From contig JAJFVK010000002.1 in the NCBI GenBank assembly GCA_021371795.1, forward strand, positions 1-64,000: a stretch of 64,000 nt of DNA, in the 5' to 3' direction. The notes under the pieces are model-generated. The model was given only the letters and a program-made list of their open reading frames with translations. It searched no databases and was not told the origin of the DNA. Every line of letters begins with the position of its first letter. Positions within the stretch are counted from its first letter, which is position 1. Source of the stretch: Planctomycetaceae bacterium. GTDB taxonomy: Bacteria; Planctomycetota; Phycisphaerae; Sedimentisphaerales; UBA12454. This document shows positions 18,630 through 26,757 of this stretch, one piece after another. Both the position numbers and the translations under genes were made by a program.

Positions 18630-21488
18630 ATGACAAAAAATTCAGACCAAATTGCAAAAGACTTATCGGCTTTGATTTCGGGCGAATGTTACGCTGACAT
18701 TTTCAACCGCGTCGCATACAGCACTGACGGCAGCATCTATCAAATCATTCCGGAATGTATCGTTGCGCCTAAAACGACCGAAGATGTCGTAGCGGTTATA
18801 AAATACGCTGGAGCGAACAATATTCCGGTCTCGCCTCGCGGAGCAGGAAGCGGACTCGGCGGCGAATCACTAACGAGCGGCATTATGCTCGATATGACAA
18901 AATTTATGAACAAAATCATCAGCACAAGCAATGACGGCAGTGTCGTTTGCTGTCAGGTCGGCGTTGTGCTCGATGATGTTAATAAACACCTTGCAAAATT
19001 CGGCAGAAAAATCGGGCCGGACCCATCCAGTGGAAATCGTGCAGTTATCGGAGGAGTTGTCGGTAATAATTCGACCGGCGCTCATTCGTTGAGTTATGGT
19101 TATATATCAAACTTTGTCGAAAAAATAAAATGCGTTCTGCCGGATGGAAGAATCGCTGAATTTGAAAATAACATCGGCAGCGGCGAAAAAAAAATCGCAA
19201 GGGAATGTTTTGAACTTTTAAATTCCAACGCCGAGTTGATTGCGAAAGTTCAGCCTTCGACGAAGCGAAACCACAGCGGCTACAATATCGCCAACGTCGT
19301 GCATAACGGCAGAATCGATATGGCCAAAATGCTCGCAGGTTCCGAAGGGACGCTGGCGGTGTTTACGGAAGTTACGCTGCGGAGCGTTGAGATTCCCAAA
19401 GCCATCGCGGTTGTGCAGTTCGAGTTCGATTCGCTCGACAAAATGGCGCGTGCTGTGCCGGTGATTGTCGATTGCGGCGCGGCGGCGTGCGAACTTATGG
19501 GCAAAGAATTAATACAAATCGCGCGCGACGCCTTTGAACAATACCATGATATTCTCAATCCCAATTCGGTCGCCAGTCTGCTTGTGGAATTTTCAGACAC
19601 GAAGGATTCGGAGGTTGTCACGAAAATCAAAAAGACGGTCGAGGCAGTTGGTGAGCTTTGTTACGATAAAAAAATCGTGTTCGACCCTGCGATTCAGAAA
19701 CGGCTTTTCAAATGCCGAAAAGATGCGGTGCCTCTTTTGTCTCGGAGAAAAGGTCTCAAACAGCCTATACCATTTATCGAGGATGTTTCAGTCGATAGTC
19801 TCAAACTTGCGGAGTATCTGGCGGGTTTGCAGAAAATCGGCGAAAAATACAAAGTTGAAATGGTTTATTACGGACACGCAGGCGACGGCGAGATTCACGT
19901 TCGGCCGCTGCTGGATTTGACCGACCCTGCTGATTTAAAAAAGATGACCGAAATCGCAGAGGATGTTTTTGCGCTGGCGCTTTCACTCGGCGGCTCACTT
20001 AGCGGCGAACACGCCGACGGTCTGATCCACGCGGCGTTTATGGAAAAACATTTCGGCAAAGAATATTGCGATATTCTCCGCAAACTGAAAAAAATATTCG
20101 ACCCGAAGAATATTCTCAACCCCGGCAAAATCTTCAGCGATAATCCGAATGTGATGACTGAACAGCTTCGCGCAGAACATAAATTAATTGCTGACAGAAT
20201 TTCACCTGTGCTGAATTTCAAGAATGACGAATTCAAACTTGAGGTTATTCAGTGCACCGGCTGCGGCCTTTGCAGAAACACGGATGCCGCCTTGAGGATG
20301 TGTCCTGTATTCAGAGCCAAAGGCGAAGAAATTTATTCATCGCGCGGCAGAGCGAATCTTCTGGCCGCCTGGGCAAAGGGAATATTGACGGACAAAGATT
20401 TCGAATCCGAAAAATTCAAAGAAATTCTGGCAAGCTGCCTGAACTGCAAGGCCTGTGTCGTTGATTGTCCGTCCGGCGTTGATATCTCGAAAATGATGAT
20501 TGAAGCCAGAGCTAAACTTGCGCAACGAAAAGGCTTGAGCAGGGCGGCTATGGTTTTGGCTAATAATCGATATATGAGTATGCTCGCTTCGACGTTTTCG
20601 CCAATCAGCAATTATTTTATGAGCCTTGAGTTTGTAAAGAGTCTGATGCAGACCTTTACAGGTATCGACAAACGAAGGTCGATGCCGAAATTCGGATTCT
20701 CAAGTTTTATTAGAAAAGGAAATAAATATCTGGCATCGCAGCCGAGGCTGCAAAGTCCGGTCGATAAGGTCGCGTACTTTACAGATACTTACGCCAACTA
20801 CAACGACCACGAACTCGGCTTTGCGGTGATAAAATTTCTGCGTGCGAATAATATCGATGTGATAATTCCATCGCAAAGGCCTGCGCCGCTGCCGGCGGCT
20901 GTTTACGGCGATGTAAAGACAAGCAAAAGAGATTTGCAATATAATGCAAAGCAGCTCGCAAAAATGATTCGAGCGGGTTATAAAATTGTCTGTTCAGAGC
21001 CGAGCGCAGCGCTGTGTTTGAAAGAAGATTTAAGATTTTTCGACGACAGCGAAGATGCGAAATTGGTCTCGAAGAATACATTCGAATTTTTCGAGTATAT
21101 CAAAGGGATAGATTCCCGCCTGCGCGGGAATGACACAGCAGCGTGCGCACAGTGTTTAAACAAGAGTTATGTTCATCATACGCCTTGTCATCTGAACGCA
21201 TTGGAAACTAAACCTGCGACACTTGAAGTGCTTGAAAAACTTACAGGCATTAAAGCAAAAGAGCTTAACGGCGGCTGCTGCGGAATCGCGGGCACTTTCG
21301 GAATGCAGGTGAAAAATTATGACCTTTCTATACAGATAGGCTCTAAACTTGCCGAGAAAATAAAAGAATCAAACGCCGATATGGTTCTTACGGAATGTTC
21401 GACGTGTAAAATGCAGATTGAACATTTGACCGGCAAACAAACAGAACATCCAATTAAAATATTGGCGAAAGCCTACGGCCTGATGTAA
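18630..21488 (+). CDS. FAD/iron-sulfur oxidoreductase, GlcD-GlcF type fusion (D-lactate or glycolate dehydrogenase family)
   Basis: A 952-residue fusion for oxidation of a 2-hydroxy acid, electrons passing from FAD to iron-sulfur centres. FAD-binding type 4 domain at about 30-250 (VSPRGAGSGLGGESLTSG, NRAVIGGVVGNNSTGAHS), FAD-oxidase C-terminal domain to about 510 (YYGHAGDGEIHVRP, GGSLSGEHADG), two 4Fe-4S motifs at about 545-625 (CTGCGLCRNTDAALRMCP, CLNCKACVVDCP), and CCG cysteine-rich domains (HTPCHLNAL, GGCCGIAG, ECSTCKMQ). The substrate cannot be fixed. A palindromic repeat (21111-21133) is translated as GIDSRLRGND between the iron-sulfur and CCG parts, a place likely to tolerate a loop. 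Confidence 0.9.
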   Translation: MTKNSDQIAKDLSALISGECYADIFNRVAYSTDGSIYQIIPECIVAPKTTEDVVAVIKYAGANNIPVSPRGAGSGLGGESLTSGIMLDMTKFMNKIISTSNDGSVVCCQVGVVLDDVNKHLAKFGRKIGPDPSSGNRAVIGGVVGNNSTGAHSLSYGYISNFVEKIKCVLPDGRIAEFENNIGSGEKKIARECFELLNSNAELIAKVQPSTKRNHSGYNIANVVHNGRIDMAKMLAGSEGTLAVFTEVTLRSVEIPKAIAVVQFEFDSLDKMARAVPVIVDCGAAACELMGKELIQIARDAFEQYHDILNPNSVASLLVEFSDTKDSEVVTKIKKTVEAVGELCYDKKIVFDPAIQKRLFKCRKDAVPLLSRRKGLKQPIPFIEDVSVDSLKLAEYLAGLQKIGEKYKVEMVYYGHAGDGEIHVRPLLDLTDPADLKKMTEIAEDVFALALSLGGSLSGEHADGLIHAAFMEKHFGKEYCDILRKLKKIFDPKNILNPGKIFSDNPNVMTEQLRAEHKLIADRISPVLNFKNDEFKLEVIQCTGCGLCRNTDAALRMCPVFRAKGEEIYSSRGRANLLAAWAKGILTDKDFESEKFKEILASCLNCKACVVDCPSGVDISKMMIEARAKLAQRKGLSRAAMVLANNRYMSMLASTFSPISNYFMSLEFVKSLMQTFTGIDKRRSMPKFGFSSFIRKGNKYLASQPRLQSPVDKVAYFTDTYANYNDHELGFAVIKFLRANNIDVIIPSQRPAPLPAAVYGDVKTSKRDLQYNAKQLAKMIRAGYKIVCSEPSAALCLKEDLRFFDDSEDAKLVSKNTFEFFEYIKGIDSRLRGNDTAACAQCLNKSYVHHTPCHLNALETKPATLEVLEKLTGIKAKELNGGCCGIAGTFGMQVKNYDLSIQIGSKLAEKIKESNADMVLTECSTCKMQIEHLTGKQTEHPIKILAKAYGLM
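21111..21133. repeat. Palindromic repeat inside the oxidoreductase gene
   Basis: ATTCCCGC (21112-21119) and GCGGGAAT (21124-21131) form a perfect hairpin, followed by GACACA. The same type appears at 41809-41832 (CCGCCTGCGCGGAAATGAC) and degenerately at 54257-54285. The frame stays open through it. Confidence 0.75.
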
Positions 21489-21495
21489 TAATGTT

Positions 21496-22530
21496 ATGGC
21501 AGAAAAATTAAAAGAAGCTGTTTTATACGAGCAGGCAGAAGATAAAAAAGTACGCTGCAATCTTTGCAATCATCGCTGCAAAATCAGCGAGGGCAATCGC
21601 GGGTTGTGTGGTGTTCGGCAAAATATTGACGGCAAATTATACTCGCTCAATTATCATAAACTTTGCGCAGCTAACGCCGACCCGATAGAGAAAAAGCCGT
21701 TGTTTCATTTTCAGCCGGGCAGCAGGGCTTTTTCCATCTCTGCACCGGGATGCAATTTTCAATGCGACTTTTGTCAGAACTGGCAAATCAGTCAAATCTT
21801 GGACAATAAAATAGAAGGTCAGGCTGTCGAACCGGCCCGGCTGGTCGATTTGGCAATCGGAGAAAAATGCAGAAGTATGGCTTACACTTATACCGAGCCG
21901 ACAGTTTTTATGGAACTTGCGGCTGATTGCGCGATAATCGCAAAACAAAGGGGGCTTGCCAATGTTTTTGTTTCAAACGGTTATATGACGAAAAACGCAA
22001 TTGATTTCGCAAAAGACTGGCTCGATGGAATTAACATCGATTTGAAAAGTTTCAGCGAGGGGTATTATAAAAGACTGTGCAAAGCAAAGGTTTCGCCGGT
22101 GTTTCAAACGATTGATTATGTCGCCAATCATACAAATATCTGGATGGAGATTACGACGCTGATTGTGCCGGGCGAAAACGATTCTGAAAAGGAATTGCGT
22201 CAAATCGCGGAATTCATTTTTAATACCTGCGGCGCGGATGTGCCCTGGCACGTAAGCAGGTTTTATCCGCAATATAAATACACAGACGCCTCCGCAACGC
22301 CGTATTCAACGTTGCAAATGGCTTATGATATTGCAAAACAGGTCGGACTACGTTATGTATATATAGGTAATCTGCGCACGCAAAAAGGCGAAAACACATA
22401 TTGCCCGAAATGCGGCAGTCTGCTGGTTGAACGTGAAGGTTATTATATAACCCAAAATCGGATAAAAAACAGCATTTGTCTGGATTGCGGTGAAAAAATT
22501 GCTGGATTTAAACTTAATGGTGAAAAATAA
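21496..22530 (+). CDS. amrS: AmmeMemoRadiSam system radical SAM enzyme
   Basis: Radical S-adenosylmethionine protein of 344 residues, homologous to pyruvate formate-lyase activating enzymes. An N-terminal zinc-like motif CNLCNHRCKISEGNRGLCGVR is followed by the radical SAM cluster motif CNFQCDFCQNW at about 92, the SAM-binding TYTEPTVFMEL and a C-terminal rubredoxin-like pair CPKCGS...CLDCG. AmrS is named for its neighbours AMMECR1 and Memo in other genomes; neither partner is in this window. Its substrate is not established. The start follows the upstream stop by seven bases, so it shares a transcript with the oxidoreductase. Confidence 0.92.
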   Translation: MAEKLKEAVLYEQAEDKKVRCNLCNHRCKISEGNRGLCGVRQNIDGKLYSLNYHKLCAANADPIEKKPLFHFQPGSRAFSISAPGCNFQCDFCQNWQISQILDNKIEGQAVEPARLVDLAIGEKCRSMAYTYTEPTVFMELAADCAIIAKQRGLANVFVSNGYMTKNAIDFAKDWLDGINIDLKSFSEGYYKRLCKAKVSPVFQTIDYVANHTNIWMEITTLIVPGENDSEKELRQIAEFIFNTCGADVPWHVSRFYPQYKYTDASATPYSTLQMAYDIAKQVGLRYVYIGNLRTQKGENTYCPKCGSLLVEREGYYITQNRIKNSICLDCGEKIAGFKLNGEK

Positions 22531-22701
22531 TATATACTTGTTGTCCGTTGTCTGTATGTGTGGTAAAATTAGCCAAAGTATGTATTAAAATGGAATAGTC
22601 GGGCATTAGCAGGCGTTGAAAATGGGAAGTCGCCTGAAAGGAATATCAGCTTCAATACCTACCATTAACGACATTCTCTTATACGACTAACTATTAAATT
22701 T

Positions 22702-23814
22702 ATGAAAGCATTTATGTGCACAAATAAAAATATACCAGCTTTGAGAATCGGCAACTTGACGATTAATCCGCCAATAATTCAGGGCGGAATGGGAATACGA
22801 GTTTCAGGCGCGAATCTTGCCGCGGCGGTTGCGAATACCGGCTGCGCCGGAGTCATAGCGAGTACAGGCATAGGTTTGTTCGAAGAACTTAGCGGTCAAG
22901 CTTTATGGACATTCAATGGTGAATCCCTGCGGAGTGAAATTCGAAGAGCAAGGAGTATGACCAAGGGAATAATTGGCGTCAACGTAATGGTTGCACTTAC
23001 TGATTATGAAAACCTTGTTAAAGTTTCGATAGAAGAAAATGTTGATATGGTGATTTGCGGAGCGGGACTGCCGCTGGAACTGCCGAAATTTCTTAACGGC
23101 AAAGATGTCAAGCTGATTCCAATCGTTTCATCCGCGAAGGCTCTTTCACTGATTATTAGAAGATGGCAGGGAAGATATAACAAATTGCCGGATGCTGTGA
23201 TTGTCGAAGGCTTAAAAGCCGGCGGACATCTCGGATATTCCGCTGAAAGTCTGGCGGATGGAACAGCAATGCCGCTGGAAGACATCATCAAAGAAGTTGT
23301 CGCATTGGCGAACTCTTATGAGAAAAAAATTCCTGTCATAGCAGCCGGCGGAATTTTCGATGGCGCGGACATCGCGAAATTTTTGAAACTCGGCGCATCG
23401 GGCGTGCAAATGGCAACAAGATTTGTCTGCACCGAAGAATGCGATGCGCATATAAATTTCAAACAGGCTTACATTAACGCAAAAAAACCAGAAGACCTCA
23501 CAATTATCAAAAGTCCGGTCGGTTTGCCCGGCAGAGTTATAAATTCGCCGTTTGTAGAAAAAATCAAACATGGTTTGACAATACCTTTCAAATGCACCTA
23601 TACTTGCCTGCGAACCTGTGATGCTAAAAATGCGCCATACTGCATTGCCAAAGTTTTGTCGAACGCCTCGAATGGCAAATTTGATGAAGCATTTGCATTT
23701 GCCGGCTCAAACGCTTACAGGTGCAATGAAATCGTACCTGTAAAAACGCTGGTTGACACATTGAGCAAAGAATTGTCCGCCGCTCTGGAACAAAAAGCCG
23801 TCTCGAAGGTCTGA
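22702..23814 (+). CDS. Nitronate monooxygenase / FabK-type flavoenzyme
   Basis: A TIM-barrel FMN enzyme of 370 residues. Seen: PPIIQGGMGIRVSGANLAAA at the start, GVNVMVAL, the phosphate-binding loops VIVEGLKAGGHLG and IPVIAAGGIFDGADIAKFLKLGASGVQMATRFV. The family includes nitronate monooxygenases and the enoyl-ACP reductase FabK. Here a Cys-rich insert follows (CTYTCLRTCDAKNAPYC), as in related NMO-type proteins of anaerobes. Which reaction it catalyses cannot be told; accA elsewhere in the window shows that fatty-acid synthesis exists but is not evidence for FabK. ATG 22702 and 22714 are both possible; no clear ribosome site. Confidence 0.85.
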   Translation: MKAFMCTNKNIPALRIGNLTINPPIIQGGMGIRVSGANLAAAVANTGCAGVIASTGIGLFEELSGQALWTFNGESLRSEIRRARSMTKGIIGVNVMVALTDYENLVKVSIEENVDMVICGAGLPLELPKFLNGKDVKLIPIVSSAKALSLIIRRWQGRYNKLPDAVIVEGLKAGGHLGYSAESLADGTAMPLEDIIKEVVALANSYEKKIPVIAAGGIFDGADIAKFLKLGASGVQMATRFVCTEECDAHINFKQAYINAKKPEDLTIIKSPVGLPGRVINSPFVEKIKHGLTIPFKCTYTCLRTCDAKNAPYCIAKVLSNASNGKFDEAFAFAGSNAYRCNEIVPVKTLVDTLSKELSAALEQKAVSKV

Positions 23815-23834
23815 TAGTAGTGTCTGGCACAAAT

Positions 23835-23861
23835 ACGAAAAGTGTGTATAATACTTTTCGT
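23835..23861 (+). promoter_or_regulatory. Inverted repeat over a -10 box upstream of pdxB
   Basis: ACGAAAAGT (23835-23843) and ACTTTTCGT (23853-23861) are perfect arms around TATAAT (23847-23852). It lies 19 bases before the pdxB ATG, so it could be an operator over the promoter or a short hairpin after the preceding gene. Confidence 0.5.
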
Positions 23862-23879
23862 TATTTGATGAAAGGTACT

Positions 23880-25004
23880 ATGAAGATTATCGCGGACGAA
23901 AATATACCATTTGTGAAAGAATGTTTCAGTTCTGCCGGAAATGTTACAACTGTTCATGGCCGAAAGATTTCCAAAGACATTTTGCAGGACGCAGACGCTC
24001 TGCTTGTCCGCAGTATCACCAAAGTTAATAAAGACCTGCTCGACGGCACGAACATAAAATTTGTCGCCACAGCAACCATTGGCTTTGAACATATTGATAT
24101 AGATTATCTCAAAAGCAAAAATATCAGCTTTGCTTCCGCGCCCGGCTCGAACGCAAATTCCGTCGCCGAGTATGTTACATCGACGTTATTGAATCTCGCG
24201 GAAAAATATCATTTCGACATTTCAAAAAAATCAATCGGCATAGTAGGCGTCGGCAATGTCGGCAGCAGAGTCGAGAAAAAAGCAAAAGCGCTCGGAATGA
24301 AAGTCGTTCTTAATGATCCGCCTTTGAAAAGACTCTCCGGCGATGAAAAATATCGCCCACTGAATGAAATTTTAGATTGCGATATTATTACGCTGCATAC
24401 GCCATTGACGAAAGATGGAATTGATAAAACTTATCATCTGGCTGATGAAAATTTTTTGGCGGCGATGAAAGATGGTGCGATTTTATTTAATACCTGCCGT
24501 GGAGGCGTTCACGATACCGCTGCGTTGAAAAAAGCGATTGCGACAAAGAAATTGAGCGCCTGCGTGCTTGATGTCTGGGAAAAAGAGCCGGATATTGACG
24601 TTGAGCTTTTGGAAATGGTAGATTTCGGCACGCCGCACATCGCTGGCTATTCTTATGATGGCAAAGTTGTCGGAATGATAATGATTTATGAGGCGTTTTG
24701 TAGATTTTTTAATATTCAGGCAAAACATACAGCCAAAGATTTCCTGCCGCCGGCTCAAATTTCGGAAATTGTGATAAAAAATGAAAAAAGTCCGTTACTT
24801 TTTGCCGTGAATACACTCTATAATATTAGTAAAGACGATGCGAACCTGCGGCAGATGAAAAACGAACCTGCCGATAAACGCGGAGCGTATTTTGATTCAC
24901 TGCGCAAGAATTATCCCGTCCGCAGAGAGTTTCCAAATACAAAAGTTTTGACTGATAGTAAAATGCTTAAAAATATACTTGAGGGTATAGGGTTCAGGGT
25001 ATAG
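23880..25004 (+). CDS. pdxB: Erythronate-4-phosphate dehydrogenase
   Basis: NAD-dependent enzyme of the DXP-dependent pyridoxal phosphate pathway, oxidising 4-phospho-erythronate; 374 residues. Opening MKIIADENIPFVKECFSSAG and LLVRSITKVNKDLL are characteristic. The Rossmann loop is GIVGVGNVGSRVEKKAKALGM. Catalytic parts include NTCRGGVHDTAAL, LDVWEKEPDIDVELL and HIAGYSYDGKVVGM. The C-terminal dimerisation domain follows. AAAGG precedes the ATG at 23880; the frame is open further upstream but without support. The last residues (EGIGFRV) and the stop codon come from a GGTATAGGG repeat. No other pdx gene is seen nearby. Confidence 0.93.
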   Translation: MKIIADENIPFVKECFSSAGNVTTVHGRKISKDILQDADALLVRSITKVNKDLLDGTNIKFVATATIGFEHIDIDYLKSKNISFASAPGSNANSVAEYVTSTLLNLAEKYHFDISKKSIGIVGVGNVGSRVEKKAKALGMKVVLNDPPLKRLSGDEKYRPLNEILDCDIITLHTPLTKDGIDKTYHLADENFLAAMKDGAILFNTCRGGVHDTAALKKAIATKKLSACVLDVWEKEPDIDVELLEMVDFGTPHIAGYSYDGKVVGMIMIYEAFCRFFNIQAKHTAKDFLPPAQISEIVIKNEKSPLLFAVNTLYNISKDDANLRQMKNEPADKRGAYFDSLRKNYPVRREFPNTKVLTDSKMLKNILEGIGFRV

Positions 25005-25018
25005 GGTATAGGGTGTAG
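24981..25018. repeat. GGTATAGGG-type tandem repeat at the end of pdxB
   Basis: GGGTATAGGGTTCAGGGTAT is followed by AGGGTATAGGGTGTAG. It supplies the last codons and the TAG of pdxB. The same family stands before rnr at 13074-13102. Confidence 0.65.
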
Positions 25019-25040
25019 TTCTATTATGAAAGGTGCGATT

Positions 25041-25676
25041 ATGAAAAAGAGCTTGATTGTTTTGTGTGTTTTGGCGATGTGTTCAGTTGTTTGGGCAGAA
25101 GAGAAAAAAGCAGAAGAAGTAAAAAAAGAGAAGCCGGATTATCGTAGCGTGATTGTCGATGCCTGGCTTGTTAGAGTTGACGCCGATGCTCTTGCCGAAT
25201 CCGGCGTGAAGCCATTGTCTGAAAAAGAAAAAGAGAATGTTTCTGTAATGAATTTGATGTGGTGTTTGAGCGAACCCAATTGTGGCGAAGTAGTTACGTC
25301 TGCAAGAACTATGGGAAATACAAAAGCAGAAATTGAAAATAATTTTCAACAAGATATTTACCTGACTGAATCGACAGAAGCCGTTTTAGTTGAAGGAAGA
25401 ACAGTAAAAGGCAGAACTTCAAATTCTTATAATCTAAAGGTAGATTTTAAAACTTATTCACAGGTATTGGAAAATAAGCAGGTTGGAATCAGTTGGTCGT
25501 TCTTTTCTCGTTTTATTTGTGATAAATCACGAAATAAGTTGCCGCCCGACACTGGCAATCTAAGTTATGAAAATCACTGGGGGATTTTGCCCACAGGAAA
25601 ATCGGTTATTGTCGGTCAGTCTCAAATTGGCAAAGATATGTTCTTTCTTGTTATGAAGGCTGAAATTGTAGAATAG
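25041..25676 (+). CDS. Secreted protein of unknown function
   Basis: A 211-residue protein with a clean signal peptide (MKKSLIVLCVLAMCSVVWAEEKK) and a Lys/Glu linker. The remainder shows YRSVIVDAWLVRVDADALAESG and a C-terminal beta-rich part (WGILPTGKSVIVGQSQIGKDMFFLVMKAEIVE). Strands of the form "VDAWLVRVD" and a final "LVMKAEIV" recall secretin-type or GspD-like domains, but this is only a likeness. AAAGG lies before the ATG at 25041; an ATG at 25026 is in frame. It follows pdxB after 36 bases. Confidence 0.7.
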   Translation: MKKSLIVLCVLAMCSVVWAEEKKAEEVKKEKPDYRSVIVDAWLVRVDADALAESGVKPLSEKEKENVSVMNLMWCLSEPNCGEVVTSARTMGNTKAEIENNFQQDIYLTESTEAVLVEGRTVKGRTSNSYNLKVDFKTYSQVLENKQVGISWSFFSRFICDKSRNKLPPDTGNLSYENHWGILPTGKSVIVGQSQIGKDMFFLVMKAEIVE

Positions 25677-25683
25677 GCAGTTT

Positions 25684-25710
25684 GTAGGGTGGGCTTTAGC
25701 CCACGCGGTA
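25684..25710. repeat. Palindromic repeat, copy 1 of a pair
   Basis: The core GTGGGCTTTAGCCCAC is flanked by GTAGG on the left and GCGGTA on the right. The reverse complement of 45907-45933 matches it over 27 bases with one difference, at the centre of the palindrome. This copy lies between the secreted protein and folP. Confidence 0.8.
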
Positions 25711-25803
25711 GTTTTAAATATTTGAATTTTGGTAATTTGAATTTGCCCGAAGGGCGGATTTAGATATTCGTATTTTATAATTAGTGTAGATTCGTGTTCA
25801 TTC

Positions 25804-26697
25804 GTGGTTAAAAATCGTTGTAAAAAATTCGTGGTTAAAGAGAATTCAAAAATTTTAGTTTGGCCAGGCGGGAAAATGGATTTTTCCGCCGGCTGTCTTG
25901 TAATGGGTATCCTGAATGTAACGCCTGATTCGTTCAGTGACGGCGGAGATTTTCTCGATATCGAAAAAGCTGTTGCCCGCGGCATCGAAATGGAAAAGCA
26001 TGGCGCAGCGATAATCGACATTGGTGCAGAATCAACTCGCCCCGGCTCAAAAGCCGTCAGCAGCAAAGAGCAAATCAAACGCGCGATACCTGTAATTGAA
26101 AAACTTGCGGCGAAAATTAAAATTCCGATCAGTATCGACAGTAAGGATTTTGAAGTAACAAAAGCTGCGATAGAAGCAGGCGCATCGATAATAAATGATA
26201 TTACTTCACTTGCAGATATCCGCACTGCCAAACTTGCAGCGGAGAAAAAATTGCCTGTGATATTAATGCATATGCAGCACAATCCCGAAACTATGCAAAA
26301 AGAGCCGTATTATAAAAATGTTGTGCAGGAAGTTTTGGAATATCTGCTGGCAAGAGCAAAAGCGGCACAGGATGCCGGCATAGAAAAAGAAAAAATATTT
26401 ATTGACCCGGGGATTGGTTTTGGCAAAACGCTTGAGCATAATATAACACTTCTGAAGAACATCGGCATTTTTGTAAATTCCGGTTACAGGGTCTTGCTCG
26501 GCACAAGCAGGAAAAAATTTATTGGCACGCTGACGGGCAAAGAAAATCCCAGGGACAGGATTTTGGGTACTGCCGCGACAGTTGCATTGGCTGCGGCAGC
26601 AGGCGTTTCAATTATCCGTGTTCACGATGTCGCCGAGATGGTTGATGTCGCCAAAGTCGGCAGCGTTTTCACAAAAAAGGTGTCAGGCACCTTTTAA
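25804..26697 (+). CDS. folP: Dihydropteroate synthase
   Basis: Joins 6-hydroxymethyl-dihydropterin pyrophosphate to p-aminobenzoate in folate synthesis. The TIM-barrel signatures are all present: MGILNVTPDSFSDGG, IDIGAESTRPGSKAV, IPISIDSKDFEV, ASIINDITSL, PVILMHMQ, IFIDPGIGFGKTLEHNI, LLGTSRKKFIG, GVSIIRVHDVAEM. Start codons are unclear: GTG at 25804 or GTG at 25831 both lie in a short ATTCGTGG repeat, and ATG 25876 would cut the first strand. The C-terminal KKVSGTF and the stop codon are written by a REP palindrome (26675-26695). folC, the next folate gene, is on the other strand 9 kb away. Confidence 0.94.
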   Translation: MVKNRCKKFVVKENSKILVWPGGKMDFSAGCLVMGILNVTPDSFSDGGDFLDIEKAVARGIEMEKHGAAIIDIGAESTRPGSKAVSSKEQIKRAIPVIEKLAAKIKIPISIDSKDFEVTKAAIEAGASIINDITSLADIRTAKLAAEKKLPVILMHMQHNPETMQKEPYYKNVVQEVLEYLLARAKAAQDAGIEKEKIFIDPGIGFGKTLEHNITLLKNIGIFVNSGYRVLLGTSRKKFIGTLTGKENPRDRILGTAATVALAAAAGVSIIRVHDVAEMVDVAKVGSVFTKKVSGTF

Positions 26698-26757
26698 GTT
26701 GTTGTTTTGTAAGTAGTTATGAATGACTTTTTGATAATATGGTGTCAGGAACTATTT
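26672..26757. repeat. REP-type repeat pair between folP and the activase gene
   Basis: AAAAGGTG (26675-26682) and CACCTTTT (26688-26695) form a palindrome around TCAGG; 58 bases after its first half GGTGTCAGGAACTATTTTT begins (26741). These are the words that flank the RAYT gene at 50121-50203 and 51021-51107. The repeat overlaps the ends of both convergent genes. Confidence 0.8.

Noticed and set aside
23820-23879. Longer PdxB with 20 extra N-terminal residues
   Set aside because: Would cross the inverted repeat and promoter; the ATG at 23880 has a ribosome site and matches family length.
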